DNA from: an uncultured Treponema sp.
GTDB taxonomy: Bacteria; Spirochaetota; Spirochaetia; Treponematales; Treponemataceae
NCBI GenBank assembly: GCA_938045195.1
Contig: CALINC010000006.1
Location: forward strand, 1-5,475
DNA: 5,475 nucleotides
Reading direction: 5' to 3'
Shown: positions 1 to 5,236 of the stretch, one piece after another
Layout of the letters: the number at the start of each line of letters is the position of its first letter
Numbering within the stretch: position 1 is the first letter of the stretch
Position numbers and translations under genes: made by a program
Notes under the pieces: generated by a model
Seen by the model: the letters and a program-made list of their open reading frames with translations, nothing else
Told to the model about the DNA's origin: nothing
Databases searched by the model: none

Positions 1-50
1 ACGCAGAGCATACGTTGCGCAGCAACAGGGTATTAAACCCTCCGCACGAA
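1..50. repeat. Palindromic intergenic sequence, possible dispersed repeat
   Basis: Two small perfect inverted repeats lie back to back: GTTGC-gca-GCAAC (14-26) and AGGGT-attaa-ACCCT (27-41). Such paired palindromes are typical of REP-like or other dispersed intergenic elements. An alternative is the end of a plus-strand gene entering from the left: one frame is open from base 2 to a TAA at 74-76 (ending ...KKPADYF). That stop would sit in the loop of the terminator hairpin, and only 24 codons are visible, so the coding reading is not favoured. The identity of this stretch is unresolved. Confidence 0.3.
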
Positions 51-53
51 TAA

Positions 54-92
54 AAAAGCCTGCCGATTATTTTTAAATATCGGCAGGCTTTT
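54..92 (-). terminator. Rho-independent terminator of the HEAT-recO-malic enzyme operon
   Basis: A perfect 14-bp stem (54-67 pairs with 79-92, core GCCTGCCGAT) encloses an 11-nt AT-rich loop. Read on the minus strand the stem runs into six T (complement of 52-57), the classic intrinsic terminator pattern, 45 nt past the malic enzyme stop. On the plus strand it ends in only four T (89-92), so it might also work, less well, for a gene arriving from the left. Confidence 0.9.
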
Positions 93-102
93 ACAGACTA
101 GC

Positions 103-126
103 TTCTAAAAACATAGGTTTTTAGAA
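103..126 (-). other. AU-rich hairpin in the 3' untranslated region of the malic enzyme gene
   Basis: TTCTAAAAAC (103-112) and GTTTTTAGAA (117-126) form a perfect 10-bp stem with a 4-base loop, beginning 10 nt after the malic enzyme stop. No T run follows in either direction, so it is not a terminator by itself. It may stabilise the 3' end of the transcript or be a short repeat. The function is inferred; only the palindrome is seen directly. Confidence 0.6.
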
Positions 127-136
127 ACCGGCAAAT

Positions 137-1633
137 TTATTTTCTATTCTTTTTTATTTGCTCAATAGCATATTCAAGCGATTTTTGATAAAGCTCTTGA
201 GGCGGCTCTTTGATATAGTCTTTCTCCATGAGAAGTTTTGTAAGCTCACGGCTTGCCTTTATATCTTTTTTTACCGCTTCAAACGCTTCCTGCCATGTCA
301 TGCTTATGCGGGCTAAACCTTCTTCAATCGCCTGCATAGCAACATCGGCAGCTTCTACGGCAAAGACATCTTCATCTTCCATAGTTACAACAATGTTGTC
401 AGGAGCAATTCCTTTTTTTTCGGAATAGTCTGCAATTGAGTGTGAACAACGGATAGCCATTCCATCGGAAATCTTTTTTGCCCGGACTAAAAGAGCCCCT
501 TTTAAAATTCCGGGGAAGCAAACGGAGTTGTTAATCTGGTTCGGGAAATCTCCTCTTCCTGTTCCGACTATAAAAGCACCGGCAGCCTTTGCTTCATGCG
601 GCCAGATCTCAGGGATCGGATTTGCACAGGTAAAAACTATTGCGTTTTTATTCATTGATGCTATTTGCTCTTTTGTAACCGTATTGGGTCCGGGTTTAGA
701 AAGCGCAATTAAAACGTCTGCCCCCTTTATCGCTTCATCAAATGTTTTCACTTTTTGAGGGTTGGTTTGAACGCAAAGCTCCCACTTTCTATAATAGCGG
801 GTATCTTCTTTTATATCTTTTCTGTCGGAATGTAAAGCACCTGCAGAATCGCAGACTATCATATTTTCGGGTTTGCCGCCGTCGGCTAAGATAAGCCGTG
901 CAATCGTTGTATTTGATGCACCTGCTCCTAAAAGAACAATTTTGCAGTCAGCCATATTCTTCTTTGCAAGTTTTAAAGCATTTAAAAGCCCTGCAAGAGT
1001 GATACATGCAGTTCCTTGAGCGTCATCATGCCAAACCGGAATGTCGCAGACTTCACGCAGCGTATCCAAAACTTTAAAGCAGTCGGGTTGTTGAATGTCT
1101 TCGAGGTTTACGGCACCTACCGAAGGTTCGAGCATTCTAACAAAGTCAATAATCTTATCGGGGTCGTGCTTGCCCGCTTTAACGCTTCTGCGGTTTTCTT
1201 CATCGACGCGTACAATCGAATCGATACACAAGGGGTATGCATCTACACCTCCAAGGTATTTCATCAGCATACACTTACCTTCCATAACGCCTAAACCTCC
1301 CGGCGGAGTACAGTCACCGTCTCCTAAAACCCGCGTTGAGTCGCTTACAACCGCAACAAGGTTGCCCTTATTTGACAGCGCAAAAGACACTTCGTTATCA
1401 TCGCGAATAGAAGTAGATACGGCGGAAACACCGGGCGTGTACCAAACATTAAACCAGTTAAACCCGTATAAACCGCATTTAGGAACAGTTTGCAACTTTC
1501 CCCCATAAAAACTATGCGTAAGAACCGATAGTTTTTTTAAAAAATGCGTTTTAGCGAGAGCCTTTTCATCATCCGTAAAATCGGACGGGAACATTTCTGT
1601 AATGGAGTTCAACTCCTTATCGATGCTTTTCAT
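137..1633 (-). CDS. Malic enzyme (malate dehydrogenase, oxaloacetate-decarboxylating, probably NAD-dependent)
   Basis: Converts malate to pyruvate and CO2 with reduction of NAD(P) in the cytoplasm. The 498 residues carry the whole family signature: WYTPGVS with the catalytic Tyr (Y65), MEGKCML with the catalytic Lys (K120), metal ligands in NLEDI (E178, D179) and HDD (D203/D204), a GAGASN nucleotide loop (236-241) followed by an acidic residue in VCDSAG (D262), NPIPEI (338-343) and GRGDFPNQINNSVCFPGI (359-376) with the substrate-binding Asn. D262 after strand 2 fits NAD but does not prove it. It is longer than the roughly 400-residue bacterial short form, with some 25 extra N-terminal residues and a helical tail from about 440. 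HDDAQGTA replaces the usual HDDQHGTA of small bacterial enzymes. The ATG at 1633 has no Shine-Dalgarno sequence. It is the last gene of the minus-strand cluster, 59 bp after recO, with terminators following. Product certain, cofactor uncertain. Confidence 0.95.
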   Translation of the reverse strand: MKSIDKELNSITEMFPSDFTDDEKALAKTHFLKKLSVLTHSFYGGKLQTVPKCGLYGFNWFNVWYTPGVSAVSTSIRDDNEVSFALSNKGNLVAVVSDSTRVLGDGDCTPPGGLGVMEGKCMLMKYLGGVDAYPLCIDSIVRVDEENRRSVKAGKHDPDKIIDFVRMLEPSVGAVNLEDIQQPDCFKVLDTLREVCDIPVWHDDAQGTACITLAGLLNALKLAKKNMADCKIVLLGAGASNTTIARLILADGGKPENMIVCDSAGALHSDRKDIKEDTRYYRKWELCVQTNPQKVKTFDEAIKGADVLIALSKPGPNTVTKEQIASMNKNAIVFTCANPIPEIWPHEAKAAGAFIVGTGRGDFPNQINNSVCFPGILKGALLVRAKKISDGMAIRCSHSIADYSEKKGIAPDNIVVTMEDEDVFAVEAADVAMQAIEEGLARISMTWQEAFEAVKKDIKASRELTKLLMEKDYIKEPPQELYQKSLEYAIEQIKKNRK

Positions 1634-1640
1634 ATTATAG

Positions 1641-1669
1641 ATAGTATCATACAGTTAAAAATTTATCAA
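1641..1669 (-). promoter_or_regulatory. Candidate internal promoter for the malic enzyme gene
   Basis: On the minus strand TTGATA (1669-1664) and TACTAT (1646-1641) are separated by 17 bp, a sigma70-like arrangement in the 59-bp gap after recO. Transcription would start at about 1632-1635, practically at the malic enzyme ATG, giving a leaderless or nearly leaderless mRNA. This would agree with the lack of a Shine-Dalgarno sequence. A TATAAT (1639-1634) also directly abuts the ATG but lacks a partner -35. The region is very AT-rich, so chance matches are likely. Confidence 0.35.
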
Positions 1670-1692
1670 GTATTAATTAAATAAGAAAAAAT

Positions 1693-2478
1693 TTAAAACA
1701 AAAATTCTCCCGATTCAAGTGTCTTAAAATTTCCTCCTGCGGCGGATTTTGTAAGAAAAAATAAAAAATGTTTTAATTCGGCATACATATTGTCTGAAAC
1801 CGGTAACTCGCGTGAGATTTTAGGAACTAAATTTTTTATTGCAAACAAATATAATACACTTTCTTTTGAAAGAGGAATATTCGGCTCATGATGTTGAATA
1901 CAAGCACCGCACACACACACATCTTCATGCGGAAGATAAAATAAATTCCCGCCGTCAAAACTATTTTCCGTATTACAATGTGCCTCCGTATTTTTTTTAC
2001 CGCAGCGGCCGCATAATTCCATATCCGGTGCAAGTCCCGAATAAATAATAATGCGCCACAAAAACCGGAGTAAAGCGGTGCGGCATTGCGCTTCGGAAGA
2101 AATCGAAATGCCGTTTAAAAAAAAGTTAAGAATATCCCAGTCGATATTTCCTTTTAATTTTAATGCAAGTTCCGCTGCAAAAGACGCACACCAAAGACGG
2201 GTTAAATTATCACGCAGCCCGATGCGGTATTCCTTGACCTTAAAGTCGGTTATCTTATTTGAATTTTTTACCGGATTTGAATAAAGCCAAACCGTCCCGC
2301 TTTGATATGGAACAACAAGCCCCCGTAATTTACTTTTAGGACCGCCGAAAACAGCTGCCTCCAACACCCTGCAAGAATGTTCCGCTTCCGGCACAAGAAG
2401 CAGCGCACTGCGGTGTCCCTCGCCGAAATCTTTTACGGAAAGAACAAGAGCTTCGGACGACCACGAACGGTTTTGCAT
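1693..2478 (-). CDS. recO: DNA repair and recombination mediator protein RecO
   Basis: RecO anneals single strands and, with RecR, loads RecA onto SSB-coated DNA in RecF-pathway gap repair. The 261 residues fit the family's usual 240-260. The N-terminal segment (about 7-80, with SSEALVLSVKDFGEGHRSALLL-type sequence) corresponds to the OB-fold opening; the middle is helical; LCGRCG (C156, C159) and CVCGAC (C190, C193, with C188 as a further option) form the four-cysteine zinc site seen in many RecO proteins. The ATG at 2478 is chosen because the RecO signature starts about seven residues later and because it follows the TAA of the HEAT gene with no gap (TAAATG). The only purine-rich stretch upstream, GAGG at 2496-2493, is too far (14 nt), so translation probably depends on coupling to the upstream gene. 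A second gene of the operon; sequence divergent but confidently RecO. Confidence 0.92.
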   Translation of the reverse strand: MQNRSWSSEALVLSVKDFGEGHRSALLLVPEAEHSCRVLEAAVFGGPKSKLRGLVVPYQSGTVWLYSNPVKNSNKITDFKVKEYRIGLRDNLTRLWCASFAAELALKLKGNIDWDILNFFLNGISISSEAQCRTALLRFLWRIIIYSGLAPDMELCGRCGKKNTEAHCNTENSFDGGNLFYLPHEDVCVCGACIQHHEPNIPLSKESVLYLFAIKNLVPKISRELPVSDNMYAELKHFLFFLTKSAAGGNFKTLESGEFLF

Positions 2479-3963
2479 TTATTGAATTTCCGCCTCAGTA
2501 TCATCTTGCGCCCTAGCCCCGTCAGTTTTTTTATCCGCTTTAGGAGTTTCACTATTATCGGCTCCATCTTGTTTTTTCTCAGGCTCAACCGTATATCCTG
2601 CTTGGGCAAGTAAGTCTTTTGCACGCCGGCTTAAGGCTCCGTTTTTTTCGTCGGCAGCAATAGCCGAAACAAGAGGAACTAAAGAAGCATATTTATTCCG
2701 TTTAAACATATCAAGACCGATACTTTTAAAAGAGGCCTCTTTGTGATTCATAAAGGCTTCTGCAATAGGTGCTGTAGCTTCGTTTTCAATTTTAGAAATA
2801 ATCTTGCCTAGCTCAGCTGCAAATTTATTTTTTTGTCTATTTGTAAGCGCAGAAAGTGTTTCTTTTTCTACGCTTGTATAAACCGTATCAAAATTATTTT
2901 TTAAAAAATATTCCGCAATTTTAAGCCTTATACTCATTTCGGTTTTTTCTGTGTTAAAAGTTTCTACCGCCCATTCGTTTGCTTCATAGTCATTAAATTC
3001 TGAAAGAGCTTCAATTGCAGCATAACGCACGGCATTCTCAGGATCTTTTTTTGCCCGATATACTATGTGTTTAACGGCTAACGCGTTTTTTTCATCTTTT
3101 GCGGATTGAACCGCTTGAAGGCGTACTTTATAATAACCGTCTTTAAAAGCCTGTAACAAAACAGCCTGAGCTTCTTCTGTTTTAAACCCGGCAAGCCCTT
3201 TAACCGCTGCTGTCCGCAAAACGGGGTCTTTGTCTTCAAAAAGAGAAGACAAAATAGGTACCGCTTTTTCATCTCCTATTTTGCCTAAGGCAGAAGCTGC
3301 GGCTGCCCGTATATAAGAATTTTCATCGGTATCTTCGGCAGCAGCCTTTAAAAAATCCCAAGTTGCACTGCTGTGTAATTCTTCGAGAGCAAGCATAATA
3401 TTTTGCTTTTTAATAAGAGATTTTTTTTCATTTTCGGAAGCCTCCGATTCAAAAAGCTCAGTGAGAAAAACAGCGTCTTCGTCTTTGCCTAAAGTACCGA
3501 TTGCCGAAATTGAAATGTCTGTAAGTTCCTCGTCGCCGTCTTTTAAAATTTCGCGTAAATATTGAATACCGTCGTAAATTTCTAAAGAGCGGATATAGCG
3601 GACTGCTGCGCTGACCGTATTTTTCGGATAATCATAACGGTTTTCTAAAAGTATAAGCGCATCCGTCTTGAGGCAATCATTTTTATTTTTTGCAAAATAT
3701 TCAAATAAAGCCGTTCGTAATTCCGGTATTTTAGTTTCTGCAAATATTCTTTGTAAATCGGAATCAAAACGCCCGTCTTTATCTTCTTGCAGCGTTTTTA
3801 TTAAATTAAGTATATCCTCTCCCGTCCCATAAAGAATAACATCGCGTTTTTCTTCAAATTCGGAAGTTTCTTTTTTAGGCTCCGTTTCGGAAAGTTCTTC
3901 AGCAAAGAGAGAAAATATACACATAAAAATTAAAGCCGTAATTATTGTTAATTTTTTTTTCAT
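2479..3963 (-). CDS. Exported HEAT-repeat protein
   Basis: A 494-residue protein of unknown specific role. Residues 1-21 form a signal peptide (KKK, hydrophobic stretch, SLFA before EE), pointing to the periplasm; C15 has Met before it and makes a poor lipobox. After an acidic, disordered linker (22-40), helical repeats follow. The clearest HEAT/PBS-lyase-like units are about 142-172 (SISAIGTLGKDEDAVFLTEL), 213-243 (IRAAAASALGKIGDEKAVPI), 244-275 (VLRTAAVKGLAGF) and on to about 340 (AVRYAAIEALSEF). These superhelices usually serve as protein-binding scaffolds. The C-terminal 35 residues are charged, Lys/Asp/Glu-rich and probably disordered. The start is fixed by an in-frame TGA 15 nt upstream; no Shine-Dalgarno sequence is visible. 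Codons 2-4 are a run of nine A. It is the first gene of the minus-strand operon and diverges from the LysM gene, so a shared envelope role is possible, but the link with recO looks purely positional. Confidence 0.88.
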   Translation of the reverse strand: MKKKLTIITALIFMCIFSLFAEELSETEPKKETSEFEEKRDVILYGTGEDILNLIKTLQEDKDGRFDSDLQRIFAETKIPELRTALFEYFAKNKNDCLKTDALILLENRYDYPKNTVSAAVRYIRSLEIYDGIQYLREILKDGDEELTDISISAIGTLGKDEDAVFLTELFESEASENEKKSLIKKQNIMLALEELHSSATWDFLKAAAEDTDENSYIRAAAASALGKIGDEKAVPILSSLFEDKDPVLRTAAVKGLAGFKTEEAQAVLLQAFKDGYYKVRLQAVQSAKDEKNALAVKHIVYRAKKDPENAVRYAAIEALSEFNDYEANEWAVETFNTEKTEMSIRLKIAEYFLKNNFDTVYTSVEKETLSALTNRQKNKFAAELGKIISKIENEATAPIAEAFMNHKEASFKSIGLDMFKRNKYASLVPLVSAIAADEKNGALSRRAKDLLAQAGYTVEPEKKQDGADNSETPKADKKTDGARAQDDTEAEIQ

Positions 3964-4016
3964 AAAATGATATTTTTTTCAGCGGTTTTACCGTACGCTT
4001 AAATACTCCTGTTTTT

Positions 4017-4045
4017 AGTATAACATATTTTTATCGGAAAGACTA
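4017..4045 (-). promoter_or_regulatory. Candidate promoter of the HEAT-recO-malic enzyme operon
   Basis: TATACT (4022-4017 on the minus strand) is a good -10 element. At 17 bp upstream stands TAGTCT (4045-4040), which matches the -35 consensus at only three of six positions. The start would lie near 4010, leaving a leader of about 47 nt before the HEAT gene's ATG. An AGGAG in this leader (about 4008-4004) is about 40 nt from that ATG and has no start codon near it. Confidence 0.4.
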
Positions 4046-4057
4046 TGGGATTGAAAG

Positions 4058-4086
4058 TTGAAGTTTTATAATAATGTTTTTATAAT
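4058..4086 (+). promoter_or_regulatory. Promoter P1 of the LysM gene (TTGAAG-17-TATAAT)
   Basis: TTGAAG (4058-4063) and a perfect TATAAT (4081-4086) are separated by exactly 17 bp. Transcription would begin near 4093, giving a leader of about 40 nt that includes the AAAACCGGTTTT palindrome and the ribosome binding site. Its last base is shared with the -35 element of the second promoter, so the two cannot be occupied at once. Confidence 0.6.
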
Positions 4087-4114
4087 TGACAAAAACCGGT
4101 TTTACGTTTAGAAT
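4086..4114 (+). promoter_or_regulatory. Promoter P2 of the LysM gene (TTGACA-17-TAGAAT)
   Basis: A consensus TTGACA (4086-4091), a 17-bp spacer and TAGAAT (4109-4114) make a strong sigma70-type promoter. The expected start at about 4120-4122 coincides with the Shine-Dalgarno sequence, so this transcript would have a leader of only about 12 nt. The spacer is largely filled by a 12-bp palindrome. Confidence 0.7.
4092..4103. promoter_or_regulatory. Perfect 12-bp palindrome, possible operator
   Basis: AAAACCGGTTTT is fully self-complementary. It lies between the -35 and -10 of P2 and at the predicted start point of P1, where a dimeric repressor would block both. No regulator gene is present in the window, and a 12-bp palindrome in AT-rich DNA can arise by chance, so the operator role is inference. 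Confidence 0.4.
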
Positions 4115-4120
4115 GGATAC

Positions 4121-4126
4121 CGGAGG
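4121..4126 (+). promoter_or_regulatory. Ribosome binding site of the LysM gene
   Basis: CGGAGG stands six bases before the ATG at 4133, close to ideal, and fixes the start of the LysM protein. It is the only strong Shine-Dalgarno sequence before a full gene in this window; the three minus-strand genes lack one. Confidence 0.85.
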
Positions 4127-4132
4127 AAATAT

Positions 4133-5224
4133 ATGATTTCTAAAATAGGGATAAAACTTGCAGACGGAACATTTTTTCCGATTCTTGATGAAAATGCCTC
4201 TTCGGAACATACTCTTGAACTTACCACAGTACGAGAGCACCAAGAAAGTGTGCAGATAAACTTATTCAAAAAAACGGAAGATAATGAGCCGGAATATATA
4301 GGCTCGCTGATAGTTGAAGAAATTGCAGATGGTGCTGCCGGAGAACCTACAATCAATTTAAAAATCAAACTTGACGAAGAAAAAAATCTTTCCGCAGAAG
4401 CGGTTGATGAAGGTTCCGGATCAAAACAATCCTTGAAAGTTTCGCTTAAAACACTTAATGCAGATACTTTTGATGTGCCTGATTTTGACCTATCGGCTAT
4501 GGAAGAAACAGATGAAATCGGAAGTGACCCTAATAGGGAGGATGTCTTCATTCCGGAACCTGAAACCGATTATTCCGCTTTTACAGTAATGGAACCAAAA
4601 GGAGAAAAGAAAAAAGGTTTTCCGTTATGGGCAATCATCCTTTTAATTATTTTATGTATCGGAGCACTTGTGTTTGCAATTTTGCTTTTAACCAAAAAAC
4701 TGCCCTTTGCCGATAAAAATAAAATAGCACAAACCGATATAACTTCTAGCGTTGAAAATAGCGAAACAAAAACGGATATGAATGCGACAACGTCAAATCC
4801 GCCGAAAGAAGATACAGCCGCAAAAGAAGCTGCTGCTGCTGAAGCTAAACGAAAAGCCGAAGAAGCCGCTGCCGCTGAAGCTCGAAGGAAAGCTGAGGAA
4901 GAGGCTGCCGCTGAAGCTAAACGAAAAGCCGAAGAAGCCGCCGCCGCTGAAGCTCGAAGAAAAGCTGAGGAAGAGGCCGCCGCTGAAGCCAAACGAAAAG
5001 CGGAAGCCGAAGCTGAAGCTAAAAAGAAAAACGATAAAAAAACTCATACGATGAACGCCGACGGGAGCGTCCGCTACAAAATAAAATGGGGCGACACGCT
5101 TTGGGATTTATCGGAATCGTTTTATCAAACCCCATGGAAATATAAAAAAATAGCGGATTATAATAAAATAAAAAATCCGAACCTTATAATTTCCGGAACC
5201 TACATAAATATTCCGCCTAAATAA
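4133..5224 (+). CDS. Membrane-anchored LysM protein with an Hsp70 peptide-binding-like N-terminal domain
   Basis: A 363-residue four-part protein. Residues 4-107 align by eye along their length with the beta-sandwich substrate-binding domain of DnaK (IGIKLADG with LGIETMGG; LTTVREHQESVQINL with FSTAEDNQSAVTIHV; then IGS, GEPTINLKIKLD, LSAEAVD). The conserved Gln (Q37) and the pocket Val (V40) are kept, but there is no ATPase domain and no helical lid. An acidic linker (about 110-156) leads to KKK and one transmembrane helix (163-187). Residues 229-299 are an Ala/Glu/Lys/Arg helix like TolA domain II. Residues 314-361 are a LysM domain (RYKIKWGDTLWDLS, IKNPNLIISG, INIPP) that binds peptidoglycan. 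With no signal peptide, the N-terminus should be cytoplasmic and LysM periplasmic. The start is set by a strong ribosome binding site, and no coding sequence precedes it, so the Hsp70-like part is not a remnant of a longer gene. The LysM assignment is sure; the Hsp70 likeness is strong but unverified; function unknown. Confidence 0.9.
   Translation: MISKIGIKLADGTFFPILDENASSEHTLELTTVREHQESVQINLFKKTEDNEPEYIGSLIVEEIADGAAGEPTINLKIKLDEEKNLSAEAVDEGSGSKQSLKVSLKTLNADTFDVPDFDLSAMEETDEIGSDPNREDVFIPEPETDYSAFTVMEPKGEKKKGFPLWAIILLIILCIGALVFAILLLTKKLPFADKNKIAQTDITSSVENSETKTDMNATTSNPPKEDTAAKEAAAAEAKRKAEEAAAAEARRKAEEEAAAEAKRKAEEAAAAEARRKAEEEAAAEAKRKAEAEAEAKKKNDKKTHTMNADGSVRYKIKWGDTLWDLSESFYQTPWKYKKIADYNKIKNPNLIISGTYINIPPK
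4838..4999 (+). repeat. In-frame 72-bp tandem repeat coding for an Ala/Glu/Lys helix
   Basis: Two adjacent 72-bp units (4838-4909 and 4910-4981) differ at only three bases, all synonymous (two GCT/GCC and one AGG/AGA). A third, partial unit begins at 4982 and decays after about 18 bp. Each unit codes 24 residues made of two similar halves, AEAKRKAEEAAA and AEARRKAEEEAA. The near identity at silent sites points to recent duplication or ongoing homogenisation. Copy number may vary between strains without breaking the frame. Confidence 0.9.
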
Positions 5225-5236
5225 TGTTAAAACGAG

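Noticed and set aside
1095..1508. 137-codon plus-strand frame inside the malic enzyme gene
   Set aside because: It is antisense to highly conserved malic enzyme motifs and has no known domain or ribosome site.
1634..1692. Terminator between recO and the malic enzyme gene
   Set aside because: The gap is AT-rich with T runs but has no GC-containing stem, so read-through is expected.
3915..3963. Lipoprotein signal in the HEAT protein (Cys at residue 15)
   Set aside because: The residues before the Cys (IFM) do not fit a lipobox, even a relaxed spirochaetal one, and an ordinary cleavage site after SLFA fits better.
4838..4999. CRISPR array
   Set aside because: The repeats are directly adjacent without unique spacers and stay in frame inside a protein gene.
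4570..5054. Long frames on both strands over the Ala/Glu/Lys repeat
   Set aside because: They are by-products of the tandem repeat, giving low-complexity Ser/Ala, Phe/Ser or Lys/Pro strings; the LysM frame explains the DNA.
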